Positions 27,395 through 35,698 of a DNA stretch of 57,895 nucleotides are shown in pieces. Both the position numbers and the translations under genes were made by a program. The DNA is from Streptococcaceae bacterium (lineage in GTDB: Bacteria; Bacillota; Bacilli; Lactobacillales; Streptococcaceae): the NCBI GenBank assembly GCA_031254295.1, contig JAIRUS010000033.1:1-57895 (forward strand), given 5' to 3'. Position 1 is the stretch's first letter; the number at the start of each line of letters is the position of its first letter. A model generated the notes under the pieces. That model was not told where the DNA came from, searched no databases, and saw only the letters and a program-made list of their open reading frames with translations.

Positions 27395-27397
27395 ATA

Positions 27398-28381
27398 ATG
27401 ACTGAAAAGTTAATTTCCATCATCATTCCAGTCTATAATTCTGAAAAGTTTTTAAGACGGACACTACAGTCTGTTTTAGAACAAAGTTATCAAAATTTTG
27501 AGCTTTTATTGATTGATGACGGCTCAACAGATGGTTCTGGTCAGATATGTGATGACTTCGCCAGTAAAGATCTGCGCGTGAAGGTTTTCCATATGGAAAA
27601 CTCAGGAATTTCCTCAGCTCAAAACAAAGGTCTAGATGAAGCCAAAGGGGCTTATATTACCTTTTGTGATAATGATGATATCTATCACCCTCAATATCTA
27701 GAAGTGCTTGCTTATGCGCTTGAAAATACAGAGGCGGATATAGCGAAAGGCCGAACAGCCAGTATCGGAATAAGTGAGCTAGAAAATCTTGCCTATTCAT
27801 CTTTTCAAGTAAATAAACTGAACTTAACAAGCTTTTCAAATCCACTGAAAAAATATCATGATATTTTTATCAAGTCAGTCAAAATGTGGGGCAAAACAGC
27901 TTATTATTTCAACGAAGCAAACTGGTGTAAGCTTTACAAACGAGAACTGTTTGATAAAATTAGATTTCCACTTGATAAATATGCTCAAGATGTGGCAATT
28001 GTCGGGGATTTGTTAATTCGAGCAGAAAAAGTAGTAGACGTAGACGCGGTGATTTATTATTGGATTCAGCATTCAAACTCTGTAACCCATGATAAAGCTA
28101 AGCGTCGCGACTACAAGTTTTTGGAAGACAATATCTATGCTGGAACTCAGGGCTTTGATGTTGCGCTAAAAAATGGTATTGCGCCGTTTAGAAGTTATTT
28201 CATTCTTGAGACGACTTTACGAGATATCAAACGTTTGGATGAAAATCATGAGGCTTTGGTTCAGCAGATTGAACGAGATTATCTCAAGAAAATGCCACAT
28301 AAGTTTAAGGCTAAGCTTTTAAATTTAGTCGGACGCTTTGAATATATTTTTTATGAAAAACTCGTGCATAATAAAAAATGA
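27398..28381 (+). CDS. family 2 glycosyltransferase
   Basis: A 327-residue GT2 enzyme: LISIIIPVYNSEKFLRRTLQSVLEQSYQNFELLLIDDGSTDGS at the N-terminus, SGISSAQNKGLDEAKG and the FCDNDD metal motif near 88-93. The C-terminal 120 residues are helical and basic. It begins 3 bp after the preceding GT2 gene. Similar enzymes (GacC/RgpB type) extend the rhamnan backbone; the exact linkage is unknown. Confidence 0.82.
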   Translation: MTEKLISIIIPVYNSEKFLRRTLQSVLEQSYQNFELLLIDDGSTDGSGQICDDFASKDLRVKVFHMENSGISSAQNKGLDEAKGAYITFCDNDDIYHPQYLEVLAYALENTEADIAKGRTASIGISELENLAYSSFQVNKLNLTSFSNPLKKYHDIFIKSVKMWGKTAYYFNEANWCKLYKRELFDKIRFPLDKYAQDVAIVGDLLIRAEKVVDVDAVIYYWIQHSNSVTHDKAKRRDYKFLEDNIYAGTQGFDVALKNGIAPFRSYFILETTLRDIKRLDENHEALVQQIERDYLKKMPHKFKAKLLNLVGRFEYIFYEKLVHNKK

Positions 28382-28383
28382 TA

Positions 28384-28461
28384 CAATTGAAAGGGTAATG
28401 TCTTTCAAAGCTATTATGTAAAACTATTACGTAAAATCATAGCTAAATTATTACCCAATTT
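28384..28461 (+). promoter_or_regulatory. structured leader before the ABC exporter
   Basis: GGGTAAT (28394-28400) pairs with ATTACCC downstream. Inside it AGCTAT pairs with ATAGCT, and a 13-nt tandem repeat (CTATTATGTAAAA, then CTATTACGTAAAA) forms the centre. This could be an RNA structure or an intra-operon processing site. No T-run follows. Confidence 0.45.
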
Positions 28462-28482
28462 ATAGGAAAATTTGAAAATTTA

Positions 28483-29304
28483 ATGAATATTTTTGAAAAG
28501 AAAAATCGTATTTTACTGCGAGAACTGATTAAAACAGATTTTAAACTTCGCTATCAAGGAAGTGCAATTGGCTATCTTTGGTCAATTTTGAAGCCCATCA
28601 TGCTTTTCATCGTGATGTATTTGGTCTTTGTAAAGTTTTTAAAATTTGGATCAGCCGTACCTCACTTTGCAGTGGCGCTACTTTTAGGTATCACAGTTTG
28701 GAATTTCTTTGCAGAGTCCACAATGGTAGGAATGCAGGCGATTGTCAATCGTGGCGATTTGCTTCGTAAGATAAACTTTTCTAAAGTAATTATCGTTCTC
28801 TCGGTTGTTGCAAATGCCTTTATCAATCTTTTAATCTCGACAGTTGTTGTGATTATCTTCTCTTTGATTAATGGCGTGCATATGAGCTGGAATGTGATTT
28901 TTGTTCTTCCGCTCTTATTTGAGTTATTGTTGTTTACAATCGGGATTGTTTTACTTCTCTCAACCGCCTATGTTTATTTTCGTGACTTGAGTCCTGTCTG
29001 GGAAGTTGCGATGCAAGCGGGAATGTATGCAACACCAATCATCTACCCGATCACTGAGGTTGCACTTCGTGGTGGATATTTAGGGCAAATCATAGCGGAT
29101 CTTATGATGCTTAATCCAATGGCACAGATTATTCAGGATTTGCGCTACATCTTAACTTTTAGCAACAATACAAACCCGACGGTTTGGCAGATGATTCACC
29201 ATCCATTTTATTTGGTGGTGCCCTATATCTTACCGTTCTTCATTTTTGCATTTGGTTCATGGGTTTTCAATAGAAATGCCAATAAATTTGCGGAGGTAAT
29301 CTGA
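28483..29304 (+). CDS. rgpC: polysaccharide ABC exporter permease (RgpC/Wzm/TagG type)
   Basis: A 273-residue ABC-2 permease with six membrane helices. The KTDFKLRYQGSAIGYLWSILKPIMLF start is the classic polysaccharide/teichoate exporter signature. With the ATPase that overlaps its stop codon, it would carry a completed lipid-linked chain across the membrane. The ribosome site AGGAAAA is weak and distant. The presence of both this exporter and a Wzx flippase means two separate export routes operate in one locus. Confidence 0.92.
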   Translation: MNIFEKKNRILLRELIKTDFKLRYQGSAIGYLWSILKPIMLFIVMYLVFVKFLKFGSAVPHFAVALLLGITVWNFFAESTMVGMQAIVNRGDLLRKINFSKVIIVLSVVANAFINLLISTVVVIIFSLINGVHMSWNVIFVLPLLFELLLFTIGIVLLLSTAYVYFRDLSPVWEVAMQAGMYATPIIYPITEVALRGGYLGQIIADLMMLNPMAQIIQDLRYILTFSNNTNPTVWQMIHHPFYLVVPYILPFFIFAFGSWVFNRNANKFAEVI

Positions 29305-30548
29305 TGGCTAAGGAAATGACAGAAGAAGTTGCAGTAAAGATTAGTCAAGTGAGCAAAAGCTTTCGCCTCCCGACTGAAGCAACAAATAGTCTTCGGACAA
29401 AGTTAGTAAATGCAACACGTGGTATCAAGGGCTATAAAGAACAGCACGTACTTCGAGATATAAATTTTACTGTAAACAAAGGAGATTTCTTTGGTATCGT
29501 TGGACGAAATGGTTCAGGAAAATCAACTCTGCTCAAGATAATTTCACAGATTTACGTTCCAGAGACAGGAACTGTTGAGGTCAATGGGAAGCTTGTTTCT
29601 TTCATTGAACTCGGAGTAGGGTTCAATCCTGAGCTGACAGGACGTGAAAATGTCTATCTAAATGGTGCGATGCTTGGTTTTTCAACTCAAGAAATCGATG
29701 CAATGTATGATGAAATTGTAGAATTTGCAGAGCTTGCAGACTTTATGAATCAAAAGCTGAAAAACTATTCATCTGGTATGCAGGTTCGTCTGGCCTTTTC
29801 AGTTGCAATCAAAGCAAAAGGTGATGTACTGGTACTAGACGAAGTTTTGGCGGTTGGTGATGAAGCATTTCAACGAAAATGTAATGATTACTTTTTGGAG
29901 CGCAAACGTACAGGGCTGACAACTATTTTGGTCACACATGACATGGGAGCAGTCAAAAAATACTGTAATCGTGCGCTTTACATAAAAGACGGGCTTGTAG
30001 AAGGCTATGGCAGCCCGAACGAAATTGCTGCAATGTACTCAACAGCCAATTTACAGTCTGTAAAAATCGGTGAGACTGAAGTTGCAGATGGCGGATATGC
30101 GCGTGGTTTGTCAAAACTTGTTCCACAGCTTGATCTTGAAAATATATCAGGACAAAGTGTATCAAGTGATGGAGAACTTGTTTTCAACTTGAACTATGAA
30201 GTAACAGAAGACATTCCGACAGCTTTTGGTATTTCATTGATTGATACAGTAGCTGTAGCGGGGAGCGTCATCGACTCAGGCCTCTTTGATGAAAACTATG
30301 AGATTATCCAAAGAGCGGATAAGGCTGGTAAATATAGTTATCAATTTCGTTTGCCACTTTCTCTTTTTAACACACGTGTCATCAAAGTTGAAGCGACTCT
30401 CTTTAAGGTAAAACATAAAGAGAATCAAGAGTTTGATACAATAGCTACGACTGCTGAACTCCGTGGATTCCAATTTGTTGTATCTACGGACAACTCGAAT
30501 AATGCACTTTTACAGGAGACAGGAACATGGACACAACTCGGCTCCTAA
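29304..30548 (+). CDS. rgpD: polysaccharide ABC exporter ATPase with C-terminal Wzt-like domain
   Basis: A 414-residue ATPase: Walker A GRNGSGKST at 67-75, NPELTGRENVYLNG, ABC signature YSSGMQ near 155, Walker B VLVLDEVLAVGD and the switch His in VTHDMG. Beyond residue about 250 comes a beta-rich domain (VFNLNYEVTEDIPTAFGISLIDT) like the carbohydrate-binding Wzt C-terminus, which recognises the chain end. The start codon overlaps the permease stop (TGATG) after GGAGGTAATC. Confidence 0.92.
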   Translation: MAKEMTEEVAVKISQVSKSFRLPTEATNSLRTKLVNATRGIKGYKEQHVLRDINFTVNKGDFFGIVGRNGSGKSTLLKIISQIYVPETGTVEVNGKLVSFIELGVGFNPELTGRENVYLNGAMLGFSTQEIDAMYDEIVEFAELADFMNQKLKNYSSGMQVRLAFSVAIKAKGDVLVLDEVLAVGDEAFQRKCNDYFLERKRTGLTTILVTHDMGAVKKYCNRALYIKDGLVEGYGSPNEIAAMYSTANLQSVKIGETEVADGGYARGLSKLVPQLDLENISGQSVSSDGELVFNLNYEVTEDIPTAFGISLIDTVAVAGSVIDSGLFDENYEIIQRADKAGKYSYQFRLPLSLFNTRVIKVEATLFKVKHKENQEFDTIATTAELRGFQFVVSTDNSNNALLQETGTWTQLGS

Positions 30549-31939
30549 TTCTTGCGCCATCAGGTGGCTTCACTAATGGTGCAGATATCGCAATGAATCA
30601 TCAAGTTCTTTATCTTCAAAAACTTGGCTACGAGATACACTTTGCTCGGCCAGGCCATGAAGATAAAGAATTCGATGAATTTTTGCGTTCGCATGACATT
30701 GAGCCGCTATTATTAGAATATTCCTATTGGGATAATTTTAAGCTCAATCCAGCCTACTCGGCTCATCATGACTTAGAAGCAACGATGGAACTTGTAAAAT
30801 ATATCCAAGACAAAAAAATTGATTTGGTGATTAGCAACACCTTGAATATTCCATGGGGAGCTCTAGCCTCTGCTTTTGCGAACATTCCGCATATTTGGCT
30901 TGCACACGAGTTCCCTGAGAATGAGTTTTCATACTTGCAGGGAAGATTTTCCTTTCTCGCAAGAGGGACAAACTCTGTTATGGCGGCGAGCCCTTTGCTT
31001 CAAAAGCTACTTCAGGCTAGACTTGGGGAACATAATCCCGATCTAAAAGTTGGACAATTTTATCCTTACACAGAGGTCTCTAGAATTCAACTTTCAAAGG
31101 AAGTCGGAAGCCCAAGATTTATTTGCGTTAATGCTATCAATCCTCGTAAGAATCAATTAGAGATTTTACAAGCTGCTCAAATCTTGAAAGCAACTAACAT
31201 TGATTTCAAAATTGTCTTCACAGGTTATGTTGCCGATAAAACATATTATGAAACGATGTTAGATTACATAGAAAAGAATAATTTATGTCAACAAATTAGT
31301 TTTGAAAATGATGGTCTTGATAATTGGAGCCATGTACGGCCAACAGATATCTTTGTTAATCCATCAAAAATGGAAACATTTAGTTTGACAATGGTTGAAG
31401 GGCTTAAGTTGGGGCTCCCGATGATAGTTGCAAATAATCAAGCTACTCAGGCAATGGAGGAATTGAAATACATTGATTCAATTTCGGTCTATGAAGTTGA
31501 TAATATTAAAAAATTGGCTGAAAAGATGAAATATTTTCTTTTAAATTTTTCTACAATACAGAATCTTTCAGTTCAAAAATCAGAACTGGTGCGTGTAGAG
31601 CAAGACCTTGCGCACTGCACAGAACCTTTACTTATAGAAATCGAGAAACTCAGAGGAACGAATCACCCTCTTTATGAGCTTCAAAACCTATCTGATTATT
31701 TTGTAAATGGTATCTCTGAGTATTCCGATTTTGTGAGAACTATTATCCCAGAACTTCAGAAGAATTTTAAAATTGTTGAAGATCTTGCACTTGCACGGCA
31801 AGAAGTTATTCTGGGCTATGAGAGGCAAATTAAGCTACAGACAGAAAAACTAGAAATGATAGAAAATTCTAGAAGTTACAAAATCGGTCTGACACTTACG
31901 TCCCCTATTAGAAAGATGAGGAAATTATTCAAAAAATGA
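30527..31939 (+). CDS. family 4 glycosyltransferase with C-terminal coiled coil
   Basis: A 470-residue GT4 protein: LLILAPSGGFTNGADIAMNHQV, IWLAHEFPENEFSYLQGR, the second Rossmann half with NAINPRKNQLEILQAAQIL and FVNPSKMETFSLTMVEGLKLGLP (donor-binding Glu region). A helical tail from about 400 ends in ENSRSYKIGLTLTSPIRKMRKLFKK-type residues, a motif common to rhamnan transferases. It overlaps rgpD by 22 bp with AGGAGACAGG as ribosome site. It probably adds rhamnose or a modifying sugar to the ABC-exported chain. Confidence 0.82.
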   Translation: MDTTRLLILAPSGGFTNGADIAMNHQVLYLQKLGYEIHFARPGHEDKEFDEFLRSHDIEPLLLEYSYWDNFKLNPAYSAHHDLEATMELVKYIQDKKIDLVISNTLNIPWGALASAFANIPHIWLAHEFPENEFSYLQGRFSFLARGTNSVMAASPLLQKLLQARLGEHNPDLKVGQFYPYTEVSRIQLSKEVGSPRFICVNAINPRKNQLEILQAAQILKATNIDFKIVFTGYVADKTYYETMLDYIEKNNLCQQISFENDGLDNWSHVRPTDIFVNPSKMETFSLTMVEGLKLGLPMIVANNQATQAMEELKYIDSISVYEVDNIKKLAEKMKYFLLNFSTIQNLSVQKSELVRVEQDLAHCTEPLLIEIEKLRGTNHPLYELQNLSDYFVNGISEYSDFVRTIIPELQKNFKIVEDLALARQEVILGYERQIKLQTEKLEMIENSRSYKIGLTLTSPIRKMRKLFKK

Positions 31940-33729
31940 GAAATCGAATTCTTTTATATCTGCATTACAATCGCTTCGGGGAACTAGCTGATTATGTTCC
32001 TTACCAACTCGAAAAAATTCGTCCGATTTTTGATCGTGTCTTTTTTATCACAAATTCAGAACTGAGCCCAGAAAATATTGCACGTTTGAAAAATAATCAG
32101 CTAATAGATGATTTTTTAATACATGAAAATGATGGCGGTTATGACTTTAAGGCTTGGTCAGACACGATGAATATGATTGGCTTTGATAAACTGGCTGAAT
32201 ATGACTCTGTTACCATCATGAATGATACCTGTTTTGGACCAGTCTATGATTTTGCTCCTACATTTGAGGAATTTGACAAGAATGCAGAAGTTGATTTCTG
32301 GGGGCTTACAAATAATCGAGCACAAGACATTCGGGCGCATTGGGATCCCTCTACACCAATTCATCTTCCGAATCATATACAGTCTTATTTTGTAAGCTAT
32401 AAGCAAAATATGGTGAAATCAGAGGCTTTTAAAAACTTCTGGAAAGAAATTAAAATTTTTGATCATGTGCTACATATTATCGTTGAATATGAAACTAAGA
32501 TGACAAAGTATTTTGAAGATGCAGGCTTTAAGTCTGACTGTGTCTTTAATACATTGGAAACACCTTGGAGTCCTCTGGAAATGCCAACGCATGATTTTTC
32601 AGTATTTGCTTTACCAGAACTTATGCGCCGTAAATTTCCATTTTTGAAGATTCGTGCCTTTACAAATCTGGCTAAAAATATCTTTACGCCAGCTGTTATA
32701 GATGTTCTTGAGCGCAATACTGACTATCCAGTTCAGTATATCGTTGATCACATGACTTTTGCGGATTATCCAGACCGTGAATACATGCTTCCGCGTAAGA
32801 CAATTGCGATCAAAGGACTGCCAGAGACTGAACCTATTTTAAAAGCTAAAGTAGGTATTCATTTGCACGTTTTCTATGAAGATTTACTCGAAGAATTTGT
32901 CGCAAAATTTGACAAATATGTTGGGGACTATGACCTCTATTTGACTACGGATACAGAAGAGAAGAAAGCTAAGATTCTGGAGCTTTCTTCTGGAAATACA
33001 CATCTGAAAGAAGTTTTAGTCACTGGAAACGTTGGCCGCGATGTGCTACCTTGGCAGCTGATTCATGATCGACTTGATCAATATGACTATGCTGGCCATT
33101 TTCATACTAAGAAGTCTGCCTTTAGTGCGTGGATTATTGGTGAAACGTGGCGTGAGCATATCATGGATAGTTTGATTGCGCCCGCCAAGCATCTTTTTGA
33201 AGTCATGGATAAAACCCCCAAAGTTGGGCTGATAATCCCAGATGTACCAGTCTTCTTTAACTCGCATCATGGACCTACATATTATTCAGAAAAGGAACTC
33301 TGGAAGTATATGGTTGACCTCTGGGAAGCAATGGGCTTTGGAGGTTCGGGAGACTATCGAAGCTTTCAGGAGCAGGAAAGCTATGTGATGTCTTATGGAA
33401 CGATGTTATGGTACCGTCCAGCGGCATTAAAGAGCTTATTGGCACTGGATATTAAAGATCAAATTCCAGCAGAGCCATTACCGTTTACAAGTATTCTGCA
33501 CGCCTTTGAGCGCATCATTGTTTATACAGCATGGGCGAATGGCTTTGATTTTCGTATTGCAGAAAATAATCCTCAGACAGGTTTTATCGTCAATCGTTCC
33601 TCAAATCGAATGTTGATGGAGGCCAGCTCCGATTTGAATTTTTATTCTACTAAAGGAGCATTTGTGATTTTCTTGAAGACATTAAGACGTTTGGTCAAAA
33701 AGAAACTAGGGCTGAAAATAGAAGACTAA
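31936..33729 (+). CDS. rgpF: rhamnan synthesis protein F
   Basis: A 597-residue protein of the RgpF family: RNRILLYLHYNRFGELADYVPYQLEKIRP at the N-terminus, NDGGYDFKAWSDTMN, IMNDTCFGP (a GT-like acceptor loop), then the second half with VGIHLHVFYEDLLEEF, VTGNVGRDVLPW and GHFHTKKS. RgpF-like proteins are needed for rhamnan synthesis and carry predicted GT modules. Its ATG overlaps the stop of the GT4 gene (ATGA). It is the last gene of the ABC-exporter operon, followed by a bidirectional terminator. Confidence 0.93.
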   Translation: MRNRILLYLHYNRFGELADYVPYQLEKIRPIFDRVFFITNSELSPENIARLKNNQLIDDFLIHENDGGYDFKAWSDTMNMIGFDKLAEYDSVTIMNDTCFGPVYDFAPTFEEFDKNAEVDFWGLTNNRAQDIRAHWDPSTPIHLPNHIQSYFVSYKQNMVKSEAFKNFWKEIKIFDHVLHIIVEYETKMTKYFEDAGFKSDCVFNTLETPWSPLEMPTHDFSVFALPELMRRKFPFLKIRAFTNLAKNIFTPAVIDVLERNTDYPVQYIVDHMTFADYPDREYMLPRKTIAIKGLPETEPILKAKVGIHLHVFYEDLLEEFVAKFDKYVGDYDLYLTTDTEEKKAKILELSSGNTHLKEVLVTGNVGRDVLPWQLIHDRLDQYDYAGHFHTKKSAFSAWIIGETWREHIMDSLIAPAKHLFEVMDKTPKVGLIIPDVPVFFNSHHGPTYYSEKELWKYMVDLWEAMGFGGSGDYRSFQEQESYVMSYGTMLWYRPAALKSLLALDIKDQIPAEPLPFTSILHAFERIIVYTAWANGFDFRIAENNPQTGFIVNRSSNRMLMEASSDLNFYSTKGAFVIFLKTLRRLVKKKLGLKIED

Positions 33730-33756
33730 TGTATCATTAATGATATGGGAGACACA

Positions 33757-33806
33757 AAAAAGTTATAAAAATAGGAAATTTAATTTCCTATTTTTATAAC
33801 TTTTTT
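33757..33806. terminator. bidirectional terminator between convergent genes
   Basis: A near-perfect inverted repeat of about 24 bp per arm (AAGTTATAAAAATAGGAAATT and its complement), with A-runs before and T-runs after. It serves rgpF on the plus strand and the gene at 33824-35533 on the minus strand. Confidence 0.88.
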
Positions 33807-33823
33807 AATTTAGACAGAATATC

Positions 33824-35533
33824 TTATTTCAATACTCTTTTTCTTTTGTTGATAAAGTCAAGATTAAAGAGTAGAGCTATGGGAATTAATATTCCGCAGA
33901 TAAGTAAGGGGCTTGCATCAACACCGTAAAACATGGTTAAGGATCTTACACCGAAATCAGCACCACGATTGACTATTAGGAAGTAAATAAACCATGAAAG
34001 TGCGAATGAGAGAACAACTCCACCTGCTAAGAGGGTAAAGGAAGTAATTCCGTAAAGGCTAAATTGCCTTTTTCTGATAGACTTAATGAAGTCTAAAACA
34101 AGACTCAGAAAGGCAATAACTAATAAGATTGGATTGATAAGCTGATAAAGTTTTATAAGGTGATTATACAAAGGGACATTTTTTCCAGACATATCTCCGT
34201 TATTCAGTGGTTTCACATTTAGAATATTGGCAACATTTCCAGGAAAAACGTTAGGAGCCACATCGCCAAGTGAATTTGTATATTTATAGCCATACATAAA
34301 GAAATCATTTCGGAGAACAGCTAAGGTGATGGGGGGGAGTTTCTTTATTTCATTAATTGTATAACCGCCTGTTGATGAAACAATTTGATATCTCCCTTTT
34401 GGTCTTTGAAGCTCATTTGTTCTAAATGCAACATCAATCTCATTATTGACTTTTTTGAAAAAAGCTTCCTCTTTTGCCTCATTCCAATTTCCAGTTGACT
34501 TTACTACGGCTATACGAAGAATCCACGTTAAAAAGTCGCCAGCCGTCATTCCATCATAGGTTTCTCCGCTCCAATCTGCATGAAGAATATTATTTTTCAG
34601 CGTTGGGATAGAGCGTAAAGTTGGCGATACCGCAAAAGCTTTTTCAACTGCAGCAGGAGGAGCCCAAACAGAGGCGCTGCGATTGTTTGCATCAATTTTA
34701 TAAAGATTATTGACAAATTTGCCAACTTCGCCTTCAGTACGTGTATTGATTTCATAAACTCCAAAATAATGGTCATTAATTGTCTTGTAGGCCTCAGTAC
34801 CTGCTTGATAAATTCCGAGAGGAAGTAATAAAACTATTAAAGAAAAGACTAGAGAAGATATTCTATTTTTTTGCTTATTTCTTAGAAATAGAAAAATCTC
34901 TCGAGCTAACAAAATAAAAGAAACAAGGAGGCAAAGTAGAAGCATCCATAGTCCACTTTCCTTTATATAAAAAGCAAAAAGAAGACTGAAGCCTGTGAAG
35001 AAGGACCAAATTAAGAGCTTTAAAGTTCCTTTCTCTTCTTTTGAAAAACTTATAAATATGAGATTGAGTAAGCCAAAAATAAGAAAAAATACTGCAGGAA
35101 TGATAATCATTTCGCGGTAGATACGGACACCGAGAAAATCATCAAAAGCAGACGGAAAAAAAGCAAGATAGCCGAACAAACAAATTAAGAAAAATTTGTT
35201 TGTGCTTATTTTTTTTAAAGTAAGATAACCAACTATTGCAACTGCTATCCAAATAAGGGACATTGTGAGGGAAATCGGGAGATGAGACTTCCCATTAAGC
35301 CATAAAAAGAAAGAGTAGCTCATATTTTTGACAAGGCTATTGTCATTTGGTGATGTGAAATGATATTTTAGAAAGGCATATCTAATTAAAAGTTGATCGT
35401 CATAATATTGGGAAGAATACACAGTATAGTGTATCCCGTTTCCTATAATAAGTCGGATAGATGAAAGGATCATAAAAATCAAATAAATGTAATATTTTTT
35501 GATACGCTCCGTTACTCTTTTTAAGTAATTCAT
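33824..35533 (-). CDS. GT-C-like polytopic membrane protein, paralogue 1
   Basis: A 569-residue membrane protein with about 11 helices and a large outside domain between residues about 250 and 460. The first outside loop has SQYYDDQLL (Asp45-Asp46), the acidic pair expected of lipid-sugar-dependent GT-C enzymes. It is clearly homologous to the protein at 39605-41347 (shared FFPSAFDD or YFPSAFDD, GVRxYRxMIIxP, NTRTEGE, SPTL, AGDF). GGAG lies 7 bp before the ATG. It is likely a side-chain or linkage transferase of the CWPS. A run of seven C in the coding strand (34331-34337) lies near codon 400. Confidence 0.7.
   Translation of the reverse strand: MNYLKRVTERIKKYYIYLIFMILSSIRLIIGNGIHYTVYSSQYYDDQLLIRYAFLKYHFTSPNDNSLVKNMSYSFFLWLNGKSHLPISLTMSLIWIAVAIVGYLTLKKISTNKFFLICLFGYLAFFPSAFDDFLGVRIYREMIIIPAVFFLIFGLLNLIFISFSKEEKGTLKLLIWSFFTGFSLLFAFYIKESGLWMLLLCLLVSFILLAREIFLFLRNKQKNRISSLVFSLIVLLLPLGIYQAGTEAYKTINDHYFGVYEINTRTEGEVGKFVNNLYKIDANNRSASVWAPPAAVEKAFAVSPTLRSIPTLKNNILHADWSGETYDGMTAGDFLTWILRIAVVKSTGNWNEAKEEAFFKKVNNEIDVAFRTNELQRPKGRYQIVSSTGGYTINEIKKLPPITLAVLRNDFFMYGYKYTNSLGDVAPNVFPGNVANILNVKPLNNGDMSGKNVPLYNHLIKLYQLINPILLVIAFLSLVLDFIKSIRKRQFSLYGITSFTLLAGGVVLSFALSWFIYFLIVNRGADFGVRSLTMFYGVDASPLLICGILIPIALLFNLDFINKRKRVLK
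34331..34337 (-). repeat. C7 tract in GT-C paralogue 1
   Basis: Seven G on the plus strand, C7 in the coding strand, encoding Leu-Pro-Pro-Ile. Candidate slippage site. Confidence 0.5.
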
Positions 35534-35561
35534 AAATAACTCCTACGTTATATTTAGCTAC

Positions 35562-35590
35562 ATTATATAATAAAACAATAAAATAGACAA
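35562..35590 (-). promoter_or_regulatory. promoter of GT-C paralogue 1
   Basis: Minus-strand TTGTCT (35585-35590), 17-bp spacer, TATAAT (35562-35567). The leader is about 20-25 nt with a GGAG site. Confidence 0.7.
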
Positions 35591-35623
35591 CAAATGGCGC
35601 AATAATGAGGTAAAATCTACGAG

Positions 35624-35668
35624 AGACTTTTCTAATAATTTTAATTATTTAGAAAAGTCTGGTATAAT
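35624..35668 (+). promoter_or_regulatory. extended -10 promoter preceded by a 17-bp inverted repeat
   Basis: AGACTTTTCTAATAATT (35624-35640) pairs with the arm ending at 35660, with one bulged base. Directly after it comes TGGTATAAT (hexamer 35663-35668). The repeat occupies the -35 region, so it may be an operator or an old terminator reused as promoter context. Confidence 0.55.
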
Positions 35669-35677
35669 AAACTATCT

Positions 35678-35698
35678 ATGTCCGAAGTGAGAGTGTGA
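35678..35698 (+). other. six-codon upstream ORF (MSEVRV)
   Basis: ATG at 35678 lies about 3 nt from the expected start of transcription. The frame ends in TGA directly before the ATG of the DUF2142-like gene (TGAATG). A leaderless mini-ORF could couple translation to the main gene, which has only a weak GAGAG site. Confidence 0.35.
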
